DNA from: Aquificota bacterium
GTDB lineage: Bacteria > Thermosulfidibacterota > Thermosulfidibacteria > Thermosulfidibacterales > Thermosulfidibacteraceae
Assembly: GCA_015494645.1 (NCBI GenBank)
Contig: WGAU01000153.1
Span: 1-5,955, forward strand
Length of the DNA: 5,955 nt
Reading direction: 5' to 3'
Positions 1 to 5,595 of this stretch are shown here, piece after piece. Below the pieces are notes generated by a model. It did not search any database. It had not been told where the DNA came from and saw only the letters and a list, made by a program, of their open reading frames with translations. Position 1 is the first letter of the stretch. Each line of letters starts with the position of its first letter. The translations under genes and the position numbers were made by a program.

Positions 1-1
1 T

Positions 2-562
2 CTTAAGGCCGTTGCAGCATGGATAGGTATGGACTACCGTGAGCTTGCCCAGTTCAACGCCTTTTTGAGAAGAGGAATGGTGCCTCCTTGGGGCAGCCAC
101 ATATATGTGCCAAAAAGGTACAAGAAAAAGGTCAATGTGGCGTATATGTGGAGTGTCGCAGCCAAAAGGGCCAAGGAGCTGGGTATAAGAAGGTTGAGGG
201 GCTACTGGTACGCTTACGTGGTTAGGAAGGGAGACAGTCTTTGGAAGATTTCAAGGAAGTTCGGGGTGGATGTAAAGCTGTTGATGCTCGTAAACCGCAT
301 ATACGATGACATGATCAGGCCAGGAGATGTTCTTCTCGTTCCCACCAAACGGCTTGTAAAAAGGATAGTGGATTTTGATTCTGAGAAGGGATGGCTTTCC
401 TATCGTGTTAAAAAAGGCGATACCATCTGGCGCATATCAAAGATATTCGGTGCCAAGTACTCAAAGCTGATTAAGATCAACGGTAGATCGGTTAAAAGGG
501 GATTAAAGCCCGGTGAGATAGTGAAGGTGGCTTTGGGCAGGGATAGGGATGAGAGCATTTAA
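2..562 (+). CDS. MltD-like lytic transglycosylase, C-terminal part with two LysM domains (5' truncated)
   Basis: The frame is open from the first full codon of the window with no stop upstream, so this is the 3' end of a longer gene; the in-frame ATG at 29 is internal. The visible 186 residues begin with a segment typical of MltD proteins just after the SLT catalytic domain (WIGMDYRELAQFNAFLRRG, then PPWG and a YVPK strand). Two LysM repeats follow, at nt 209-343 (YVVRKGDSLWKISRKFGV, later RPGDVLLVP) and nt 395-535 (YRVKKGDTIWRISKIFG, later KPGEIVKV). LysM domains bind the GlcNAc-containing glycan of peptidoglycan, and MltD-type enzymes cleave murein with formation of 1,6-anhydro-MurNAc in the periplasm. 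The catalytic glutamate domain and signal peptide would lie before the window, so the enzymatic call is inferred from the C-terminal architecture. The 3' end overlaps the next gene by 14 bases. Another LysM-bearing murein-binding protein is the main alternative. Confidence 0.8.
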   Translation, partial: LKAVAAWIGMDYRELAQFNAFLRRGMVPPWGSHIYVPKRYKKKVNVAYMWSVAAKRAKELGIRRLRGYWYAYVVRKGDSLWKISRKFGVDVKLLMLVNRIYDDMIRPGDVLLVPTKRLVKRIVDFDSEKGWLSYRVKKGDTIWRISKIFGAKYSKLIKINGRSVKRGLKPGEIVKVALGRDRDESI

Positions 563-818
563 GGTGGCATCCCTCATGGTGGTGGTGCTTATCTTTCTTT
601 TTGGTAGTCTTCTATTCACCAAAGCTTATTTTTCTCCCAGCTATGTGCACTACAGAGTGGGGGAGAGGTTCTTTCGTGAGGGGAGGTACAGAGCAGCTTA
701 TGAGGAGTTTAAGAAAGCCTTTGAACTTGATCCCTACAACAGGGCGGCAAGGCAGAGGCTTGCCGATTTGAAGAGGATCTTTGAGAGCAATGGAAGCATT
801 GCTGAGGAAGGTAAATGA
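549..818 (+). CDS. Small single-pass membrane protein with one TPR motif
   Basis: This 89-residue protein belongs to no named family that I recognise. It has a short basic N terminus (MRAFK), a hydrophobic segment at about residues 6-26 that reads as an uncleaved anchor or signal anchor, then a good single tetratricopeptide repeat at about residues 34-67 (GERFFREGRYRAAYEEF, then KAFELDPYN) and a short helical cap. The G-Y-A-F-A-P spacing is what identifies the TPR. The ATG at 549 lies inside the last codons of the LysM gene, with an AGGGA at 539-543 as a likely ribosome binding site. The 3' end overlaps the coiled-coil gene. By the positive-inside rule the TPR may face the periplasm, but basic residues after the anchor weaken that. 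Placement between a murein hydrolase and zapB/zapA-like genes suggests an envelope or division scaffold; this is inference. Confidence 0.75.
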   Translation: MRAFKVASLMVVVLIFLFGSLLFTKAYFSPSYVHYRVGERFFREGRYRAAYEEFKKAFELDPYNRAARQRLADLKRIFESNGSIAEEGK

Positions 819-1026
819 TCTGATAGCCCTTCTTTCTGAGATTGGCGATGCGGTGGAGACCCTTAAGGAGGAGAATCGTTCCCTTTCCGAGAGGCTGGAA
901 GCTGCTGAGGAAAGGATAGCTTCTTTGGAACGGGAAAGGGACGAAGTTAAGAGGATGCTCATGGGGCTTATCAAGCTCATAGAGGACCTTGAAGATCTTG
1001 TGGAAAGAGGTCGGTACGTTGAGTAG
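790..1026 (+). CDS. zapB: ZapB-like short coiled-coil protein
   Basis: From the ATG at 790 this is a 78-residue protein that is almost wholly helical heptads (for example LKEENRSLSERLEAAEERI), with no membrane segment. Small size, coiled-coil character and position directly before a zapA-like gene match ZapB, the cytoplasmic filament-forming protein that joins FtsZ-bound ZapA at the division ring. Sequence alone cannot separate ZapB from other short coiled coils, so the name rests partly on context. The start is uncertain: a TTG at 781 would add three residues and lies 4 bases after an AGAGG at 772-776, whereas the ATG at 790 is 13 bases from it. The gene begins inside the TPR gene (29-base overlap from 790) and its last bases overlap the zapA-like start, so translational coupling is likely. 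Confidence 0.6.
   Translation: MEALLRKVNDLIALLSEIGDAVETLKEENRSLSERLEAAEERIASLERERDEVKRMLMGLIKLIEDLEDLVERGRYVE
1004..1010 (+). promoter_or_regulatory. Ribosome binding site that sets the zapA start
   Basis: AAAGAGG lies 8 bases before the TTG at 1019 and inside the 3' end of the coiled-coil gene. It favours 1019 over the earlier in-frame TTG at 989. Confidence 0.6.
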
Positions 1027-1333
1027 GGATTTTAACATAGTGATTTTCGGTAAATCGGTGAGGGTGCGGGGACCTTTCAGGAAACAGGAGGAGGTTGAGG
1101 TACTGTCCCGGTACCTTGAGAAAGTTTTTACTCAAGTTTTTGACGAGGGAAGCGCTAAATATATAGCGTATAAGCTCCTTGAGGATAAGGAAGTTCTTCC
1201 TCTTCTATTGAAAATTTCTTGGGATTACCTTAAACTGAGTAACAAGTACAACAGATACAGAGCAGAGCTGAGTCAAAAGCTTGACGAGGCTTTGCAGATT
1301 GCTAATTTTGTAAAGGCAAGGGGAGGCACTTAA
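1019..1333 (+). CDS. zapA: ZapA-like cell division protein
   Basis: From the TTG at 1019 this encodes 104 residues, close to the usual ZapA length of about 100. The N-terminal half has the beta-rich ZapA pattern (FNIVIFGKSVRVRG, followed by EEVEVLSRYLEKV), and the C-terminal half is a long amphipathic helix suited to the ZapA tetramer coiled coil. ZapA bundles FtsZ filaments at midcell and recruits ZapB. I chose TTG 1019 because an AAAGAGG at 1004-1010 sits 8 bases before it and conserved-looking sequence begins there; an earlier in-frame TTG at 989 would add ten residues (MKILWKEVGT) that look like read-through of the upstream gene. The start overlaps the end of the coiled-coil gene by 8 bases. 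It is the last gene before the gap at 1334-1405. Similarity to ZapA is moderate, not motif-perfect. Confidence 0.65.
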   Translation: MSRDFNIVIFGKSVRVRGPFRKQEEVEVLSRYLEKVFTQVFDEGSAKYIAYKLLEDKEVLPLLLKISWDYLKLSNKYNRYRAELSQKLDEALQIANFVKARGGT

Positions 1334-1358
1334 CCGCCGCATTTAGCGGCTTTAAAAT
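1330..1358 (+). promoter_or_regulatory. Candidate sigma-70-like promoter for the rarA operon
   Basis: TTAACC at 1330-1335 (4 of 6 matches to TTGACA) is separated by 17 bases from TAAAAT at 1353-1358 (5 of 6 matches to TATAAT). Transcription would begin near 1365, leaving a leader of about 40 bases before rarA. The -35 element overlaps the zapA stop codon and the spacer contains the small hairpin. This is the only gap in the window and therefore the natural place for the downstream operon promoter, but matches of this quality arise by chance in AT-rich sequence. Confidence 0.3.
1336..1350 (+). terminator. Possible weak terminator hairpin after zapA
   Basis: Two bases after the zapA stop codon, GCCGC and GCGGC form a perfect 5-bp stem around the loop ATTTA. 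The following bases are TTTAAAATAT, which is only a short T-run, so an efficient intrinsic terminator is doubtful. It could act as a partial terminator or as a 3'-end stabilising hairpin. Confidence 0.4.
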
Positions 1359-1388
1359 ATAGATTTCCCTCCCCTAAATTGTTTTATC

Positions 1389-1399
1389 CACCTTAGGTG
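1389..1399 (+). promoter_or_regulatory. Palindrome containing the rarA ribosome binding site
   Basis: AGGTG at 1395-1399 is 6 bases before the ATG at 1406 and is the only plausible Shine-Dalgarno sequence for rarA. It forms the right arm of a perfect palindrome CACCT-T-AGGTG. In RNA this could give a 4-bp stem with a 3-base loop covering the binding site; in DNA it could be a small operator. The stem is too short to claim regulation from sequence alone. Confidence 0.4.
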
Positions 1400-1405
1400 T
1401 TTGCT

Positions 1406-2659
1406 ATGTATGAGCCTTTGTATAAAAGGGTTAAACCCGTTGATATAGAAGAAGTTGTTGGGCAGGGGCATCTTCTGGGGTCCAAGGCTCCCCTCAGAAT
1501 CCTTTTTGACAAAGGGGAGTTCCCTTCCCTCATATTTTACGGTCCTCCCGGAACAGGAAAAACCCTTGTGGCTGAGTTGCTGGCTTCGAGAGCAAAGGCA
1601 AACTTTGTAAAGCTTTCCGCTGTTAACTGCGGGGTTCAGGAGATAAAGAGGCTTGCGAAGGAAGCGGAAACACTTAAACGCATGGGCAGAAAAACGGTCC
1701 TCTTTCTTGACGAGATACACAGGTTCAACAGGGCTCAGCAGGATGTGCTCCTTCCCTATCTTGAGGATGGACTGCTGGTTTTGATAGGTGCTTCTACTGA
1801 GAATCCCATATTTGCTTTGAACAAGGCTCTTCTGTCCCGTGTTCTGGTCTTTGAGTTTAAGCCTCTCAAGAGAGATGAGGTAGTTCAGGTTTTGAGAAAT
1901 GCCCTGAGGAAAGTTCAAAGGGAGAAATCCTTTCCTGGTGAGGTTCTGGAGGAAATTGCTGCGAGGGCTGGGGGAGATGCGAGAAGGGCCTTGGGGCTTT
2001 TAGAACTGGTGTTGGAAACATGTTCAGAGGGTGAGGTGACTATGGAAGATGTTTTTAAGGCCCTTGGAAGCAAGCCTCATCTTCGTTACGACAGGGACGA
2101 TCACTACAACGTTATATCTGCTTTTATAAAAAGCGTTAGAGGATCGGATCCGGATGCAGCTTTGTACTGGTTGGCGGTTATGCTTGAGGCAGGAGAGGAT
2201 CCACTGTTCATTACCAGGAGGCTCCTTATCCTTGCCGCAGAGGATGTGGGTATGGCGGACCCTGTGGCCATGCTGGTGGCTGCTGCTGCCCATGTGGGAG
2301 TTTCCCATGTGGGAGTGCCTGAGGGGGAGTTAATTTTGGCCTTTGCCACTGTTTACTTGGCAACGGCTCCCAAGAGTAACTCCTGTTACGAAGCCCTTAA
2401 AAGGGCAAAAAGTTGGGTTGAAGAGCATCCTTTGGAAGGGGTTCCTGTTCATCTGATGGATTCTCATGCTTGGCAGAAAAGGAAAAGTAGTGAAAGGTAT
2501 CTGTATCCCCATGACTATCCCGGTGGATTTGTTAAGCAGCGGTACATGCCTTATGATGCGATATTTTACAAACCCAAAGATATTGGAAGAGAAGCCAAGG
2601 TAAAGCAAAGGCTTAAGGAGCTTTGGAATGAAAGATACTCTGAGGAAAAGGATGCTTAA
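1406..2659 (+). CDS. rarA: Replication-associated recombination protein A (AAA+ ATPase, MgsA/RarA family)
   Basis: This 417-residue protein is a full-length RarA, a homotetrameric clamp-loader-like ATPase that acts on single- to double-strand junctions at stalled replication forks, together with SSB. Visible AAA+ elements, numbered from ATG 1406: the N-terminal family signature KPVDIEEVVGQGHLLG, Walker A GPPGTGKT at 46-53, Walker B FLDEIHRFN around 100-108, sensor 1 GASTENP at about 128-134, the arginine-finger region LLSR at about 142-145, and sensor 2 GGDARRAL at 189-196. The C-terminal tetramerisation domain follows, ending with the conserved YLYPHDYPGGF at about 365-375. An in-frame GTG at 1397 would add three residues but has no Shine-Dalgarno sequence, whereas ATG 1406 has AGGTG at the right distance. 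The gene opens the second operon and overlaps the next gene by 32 bases. No key residue is missing. Confidence 0.97.
   Translation: MYEPLYKRVKPVDIEEVVGQGHLLGSKAPLRILFDKGEFPSLIFYGPPGTGKTLVAELLASRAKANFVKLSAVNCGVQEIKRLAKEAETLKRMGRKTVLFLDEIHRFNRAQQDVLLPYLEDGLLVLIGASTENPIFALNKALLSRVLVFEFKPLKRDEVVQVLRNALRKVQREKSFPGEVLEEIAARAGGDARRALGLLELVLETCSEGEVTMEDVFKALGSKPHLRYDRDDHYNVISAFIKSVRGSDPDAALYWLAVMLEAGEDPLFITRRLLILAAEDVGMADPVAMLVAAAAHVGVSHVGVPEGELILAFATVYLATAPKSNSCYEALKRAKSWVEEHPLEGVPVHLMDSHAWQKRKSSERYLYPHDYPGGFVKQRYMPYDAIFYKPKDIGREAKVKQRLKELWNERYSEEKDA
2289..2316 (+). repeat. Short tandem repeat inside rarA (13-bp unit, 15-bp period)
   Basis: CCCATGTGGGAGT occurs perfectly at 2289-2301 and again at 2304-2316. 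It encodes HVGVS followed by HVGVP in the C-terminal domain of RarA. Each copy also contains a small inverted repeat (CCCA-TG-TGGG). The reading frame is kept and the surrounding family motifs (before PEGE and LATAPKSN) remain in place. Confidence 0.85.
2615..2620 (+). promoter_or_regulatory. Ribosome binding site for the cyclo-ligase gene, inside rarA
   Basis: AAGGAG ends 7 bases before the ATG at 2628 and lies within the rarA reading frame. It supports a real 32-base gene overlap rather than a start further downstream. Confidence 0.7.
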
Positions 2660-3185
2660 TAAAAGGCTTGTTCTTAGCAGGGAAGAGCGGGAAAGAAAGG
2701 GGGTGATAGTACTTGAAAAGTGTCTGGCTTTTAGGGAGGTGAGACTGGCTAAAAATATAGCCATTTACTATCCCATAAAGGGGGAGCTTGATCCCCTTCC
2801 CCTTGTTAACATGATTAGCAAGAGTTTCTTTCTTCCGAAGGTGGTTGGAAGAGACCTTAAGTTTGGAAGGGTGGATGGCGTTTTGGTTAAAGGTGCCTTT
2901 GGCATAATGGAACCTGAAGAGGCTCCCTTTACTTTTGAGGAGATGGATCTCTTTGTGGTTCCAGCTGTTGCCTATGATGAAGAGGGCTACAGGTTGGGTT
3001 ACGGAGGGGGTTACTACGATAGGCTTTTGAAGAAGAAGCTTCCCCATCAAGTGGCGGTGGGGGTTTGTTTTGATGTGCAGCTAGTGGGGTCCTTGCCCAG
3101 GGATCCGTGGGATGTACCCGTTGACGTGGTAGTTACGGAGTCTCGTCTTTTGAGGCCTGCGGTTTCAACAAAAATCTTGGCGTGA
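2628..3185 (+). CDS. 5-formyltetrahydrofolate cyclo-ligase (5,10-methenyl-THF synthetase)
   Basis: This 185-residue protein matches the usual size of the family. It converts 5-formyl-THF plus ATP to 5,10-methenyl-THF, ADP and phosphate in the cytoplasm, returning an inhibitory folate storage form to the one-carbon pool. Diagnostic segments are the basic N terminus (MKDTLRKRML), IYYPIKGELD at about 46-55, FGIMEPE at 91-97, and the strongest family signature VPAVAYDEEGYRLGYGGGYY followed by DR, at 111-132. The closing VGVCFD (144-149), LPRDPWDVPVD (156-166) and VVVTE complete the pattern. The gene is known as fau or ygfA in E. coli; I leave the symbol blank because usage varies. Its start is inside rarA with a good AAGGAG. 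The rny ATG follows its stop after 14 bases. With folD four genes on, it suggests shared control of folate interconversion. Confidence 0.95.
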   Translation: MKDTLRKRMLNKRLVLSREERERKGVIVLEKCLAFREVRLAKNIAIYYPIKGELDPLPLVNMISKSFFLPKVVGRDLKFGRVDGVLVKGAFGIMEPEEAPFTFEEMDLFVVPAVAYDEEGYRLGYGGGYYDRLLKKKLPHQVAVGVCFDVQLVGSLPRDPWDVPVDVVVTESRLLRPAVSTKILA

Positions 3186-3191
3186 AGGAGG
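3185..3191 (+). promoter_or_regulatory. Ribosome binding site that sets the rny start
   Basis: AAGGAGG begins at the last base of the upstream stop codon and is 8 bases before the ATG at 3200. It rules in favour of 3200 over the in-frame GTG at 3182, which would place this sequence inside the coding region. Confidence 0.8.
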
Positions 3192-3199
3192 AAGATAAG

Positions 3200-4786
3200 A
3201 TGGGTGGATTGGCACTTTTGGTTCTGGGAGTGATCATAGGGGCCGCAGCTGGTGGCTTTATAATCTACAACTACCATCAGAGCGCTTCTAAGGAGCAGTT
3301 TAACGAAGCGAGAAGGGAAGCGGCCAAAATCATAGAGGAGGCTAAGAAGGAGGCTGAAGCGCTCAAGAAGGAGAAACTGCTGGAGGCTAAAGAAGAGATA
3401 CACAGGGAAAGGGCCCAAATGGAGGAAGAGCTGCGCCACAAGCGCTTGGAATTGGAGAAAATGGAAAGCAGGTTGAATTTGAAGGAGGAGAACATTGAGA
3501 GGCGCTATCAGAACTTGGAGATGAAGGAGAAGGAACTTAAGCTCTTTGAGGAGGAGTTAAAGAAGAAGGAATCGGAAATAGAGCAGGTGAGGAAGGAACT
3601 TGAGGAGGAACGGAAGGAGATAGAGGAGACCAAGGAGGAGGTTAAAAGAAAGCTCCAGGAGGTGGCCAAGATGACCGAGGAGGAGGCGAAAGAAGCCCTT
3701 AAGAATGCCATGATAGATGAGGCAAGAAGAGAGGCTTACGAGATTGTTAGGGCCATAGAGGAGGAAGCAAAGGAGACAGCGGATAAAAAGGCCAAGGAGA
3801 TCATCGCTACCGCGGTTCAGAGGTATGCGGCTGAAGAGGTAGCTGAAATTACTGTTTCGGTGGTGCATCTTCCTTCTGATGAGATGAAGGGCAGGATTAT
3901 AGGTAGAGAGGGTAGGAACATCAGGGCCTTTGAAGCTGCCACAGGAGTGGATCTTATAATAGACGACACTCCGGAGACGGTGGTTCTCTCCTGCCACGAT
4001 CCGGTGAGAAGAGAGATTGCCAGAAGGGCCCTTGAGGCGCTGGTTAAAGATGGAAGGATACATCCGGCAAGCATAGAAGAAATGGTAAAGAGGAAGCGTA
4101 GAGAGGTTGATAACTACATAAAAGAGCTGGGTGAGGCCACGGTTTTTGAACTGGGCATACACAATTTGCATCCCGAACTTGTTAGGCTTGTGGGAAGGCT
4201 ACACTTCAGGACCAGCTATGCCCAGAACATGCTTGATCATTCCCGAGAGGTAGCCACCTTCTGTGGCATAATGGCAGCGGAGTTGGGCTTGGATGTTCCC
4301 TTTGCCAAGAGGATAGGTTTGCTCCACGACATAGGCAAAGCGGTGGATCATGAGATAGAGGGTTCCCATGCCCTGATAGGTGCTGAGCTTGCCAAGAAGT
4401 ACGGAGAGTCTGATAGGGTGGTCAACGCCATTGCTTCCCACCACGGAGAGGTGGAGCCCGCCACACCCGAGGCGGTTCTCTTAGCTGCGGCAGATGCCCT
4501 TTCAGCGGCAAGGCCTGGTGCCAGAAGGGAGATGGTGGAGGCTTATCTAAAGCGCATTGCCAAGATGGAGGAGATAGCACAGTCCTTTGATGGGGTTGAG
4601 AGGGCTTACGCTATACAGGCTGGCAGGGAACTTAGGGTCATAGTTATACCTGAGGAGATAAGCGACGAAGATACCTACTTCTTGGCCAAGGAGATTGCCA
4701 AGCAGCTCAAGGATCAGCTCACCTATCCAGGTCAGATTAAGGTGCATGTGATCAGGGAGACCAGGGCTGTGGAGTACGCCACATGA
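3200..4786 (+). CDS. rny: Ribonuclease Y (membrane-anchored endoribonuclease)
   Basis: This 528-residue protein is a full-length RNase Y, which initiates mRNA decay by endonucleolytic cleavage from the inner face of the cytoplasmic membrane. Domains, numbered from ATG 3200: an N-terminal transmembrane helix at about 3-25 (LALLVLGVIIGAAAGGFII), a long charged coiled coil at about 30-195 very rich in Glu and Lys, a KH RNA-binding domain around 215-275 with GRIIGREGRNIRAFEAATG, and an HD metal-dependent phosphohydrolase domain from about 345. HD residues visible are H347, the H376-D377 pair in LLHDIGKAVDHE, H414-H415 (ASHHGE) and D431. The C terminus VHVIRETRAVEYA is typical of the family. Its last bases overlap the next start as ATGA. 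RNase Y is best known in Firmicutes but also occurs in several thermophilic and deltaproteobacteria-like lineages. No domain is missing. Confidence 0.98.
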   Translation: MGGLALLVLGVIIGAAAGGFIIYNYHQSASKEQFNEARREAAKIIEEAKKEAEALKKEKLLEAKEEIHRERAQMEEELRHKRLELEKMESRLNLKEENIERRYQNLEMKEKELKLFEEELKKKESEIEQVRKELEEERKEIEETKEEVKRKLQEVAKMTEEEAKEALKNAMIDEARREAYEIVRAIEEEAKETADKKAKEIIATAVQRYAAEEVAEITVSVVHLPSDEMKGRIIGREGRNIRAFEAATGVDLIIDDTPETVVLSCHDPVRREIARRALEALVKDGRIHPASIEEMVKRKRREVDNYIKELGEATVFELGIHNLHPELVRLVGRLHFRTSYAQNMLDHSREVATFCGIMAAELGLDVPFAKRIGLLHDIGKAVDHEIEGSHALIGAELAKKYGESDRVVNAIASHHGEVEPATPEAVLLAAADALSAARPGARREMVEAYLKRIAKMEEIAQSFDGVERAYAIQAGRELRVIVIPEEISDEDTYFLAKEIAKQLKDQLTYPGQIKVHVIRETRAVEYAT

Positions 4787-5595
4787 GGGTACTGTTCATA
4801 GGAGATGTTGTGGGAAAGCCAGGAAGAAGGGCTCTTAGGCAGTGGCTTTCCCAGTTGAAGGAGGAGTTTTCCCCTGATCTTGTGATAGCCAATGTTGAAA
4901 ACGCCGCCGGTGGTTTTGGCCTTACAAAGGATGTTTACAACGAGCTTCTGTCTTTAGGCGTTGATGTAATGACCAGTGGCAATCACATATGGGACAAAAA
5001 GGAGTTTGTGAAGGAGATGGATTCTTTTACCCAAGTGTTGCGTCCTGCCAACTATCCCGAGGGAGTTCCCGGAAGGGGATGGCTGTTGACCCATGTTGGG
5101 GAAACTCCCGTTGCGGTGATAAACCTTCAGGGAAGGATCTTTATGGAGTGTTTGGACTGCCCCTTTCGCACAGCCGATGCACTGTTAAAAGTTATAGGGG
5201 ACGGTGTTAAGGTGAGGATAGTTGACTTTCATGCTGAGGCTACTGCGGAGAAGTCACTTCTCGCCTTTTATCTTACAGGAAGGGTGAGTGCTGTTTTAGG
5301 AACCCACACTCATGTTCAAACGGCAGATGAGAGGGTGCTGGACAATTTTACAGGCTTCATAACAGATGTGGGTATGACGGGGGCTTTGAACTCTTCTATA
5401 GGTATGGAGTTTAAGGATGTGCTGGACAGGATGATATACCATATCCCAAGAAAGTTTAAGGTTGCCAAAGGTCCCGTGATGCTCAACGGAGTGGTTTTAG
5501 ATATTGATGAGGAAAGCGGCAAGTGCTTAAAGATTGAGAGACTCTTCTTGAGGGAGGAAGGCCAAGGTAATGGAAACCAAGATACTCTCTGGTAA
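4783..5595 (+). CDS. ymdB: YmdB-family (TIGR00282) metallophosphoesterase
   Basis: This 270-residue protein is a calcineurin-like dimetal phosphoesterase. In Bacillus the family member hydrolyses 2',3'-cyclic AMP and affects biofilm and motility decisions. Metal-ligand motifs are all visible: GDVVGKPGR with D8, NVENAAGG with E39 and N40, SGNHIWD with N67 and H68, H150 in VDFHAEATAEK, and H175 and H177 in GTHTHVQTADE. The family-specific LDCPFRTAD at about 124-132 separates it from other phosphoesterases. Its ATG overlaps the rny stop codon (ATGA), with GGAG at 4771-4774, so the two are translationally coupled. This adjacency to rny is widespread in bacteria and suggests a joint role in RNA turnover, for instance clearing cyclic nucleotide products; that role is inference. 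The last 26 bases overlap folD. Confidence 0.95.
   Translation: MRVLFIGDVVGKPGRRALRQWLSQLKEEFSPDLVIANVENAAGGFGLTKDVYNELLSLGVDVMTSGNHIWDKKEFVKEMDSFTQVLRPANYPEGVPGRGWLLTHVGETPVAVINLQGRIFMECLDCPFRTADALLKVIGDGVKVRIVDFHAEATAEKSLLAFYLTGRVSAVLGTHTHVQTADERVLDNFTGFITDVGMTGALNSSIGMEFKDVLDRMIYHIPRKFKVAKGPVMLNGVVLDIDEESGKCLKIERLFLREEGQGNGNQDTLW

Noticed and set aside
612..1038. Minus-strand open frames across the TPR, zapB-like and zapA-like genes
   Set aside because: Ser/Leu-rich antisense of coiled-coil codons. The + strand frames have start signals, overlaps and domain patterns.
1397..1405. GTG at 1397 as the rarA start
   Set aside because: No Shine-Dalgarno sequence precedes it; AGGTG at 1395-1399 is well placed for the ATG at 1406.
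1334..1405. 6S RNA or another small RNA gene after zapA
   Set aside because: The gap is about 70 bases, far below 6S length, and shows only small stems.
1506..1538. TTGACA at 1506-1511 as an internal promoter in rarA
   Set aside because: The nearest -10-like sequence (TATTTT at about 1533) is about 21 bases away, too far, and the site is inside conserved coding sequence.
1352..1918. 188-codon open frame on the - strand opposite rarA
   Set aside because: It is antisense to the conserved AAA+ core of RarA, has low-complexity, unfamily-like sequence and no credible ribosome binding site; it is a shadow of rarA.
2613..3050. 145-codon open frame on the - strand opposite the cyclo-ligase gene
   Set aside because: No domain is recognisable and it lies opposite highly conserved 5-formyl-THF cyclo-ligase motifs.
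3121..3149. TTGACG at 3121-3126 as a promoter for rny
   Set aside because: No -10-like hexamer occurs at 16-18 bases; the sequence encodes the conserved VPVDVVV end of the cyclo-ligase.
3182..3199. GTG at 3182 as the rny start
   Set aside because: The strong AAGGAGG at 3185-3191 would fall inside the coding region, and the family-like N terminus begins at the ATG at 3200.
3557..4171. 204-codon open frame on the - strand opposite rny
   Set aside because: Its Leu-rich tail is the antisense of the Glu/Lys-rich coiled coil of RNase Y. The sense frame has all KH and coiled-coil features.
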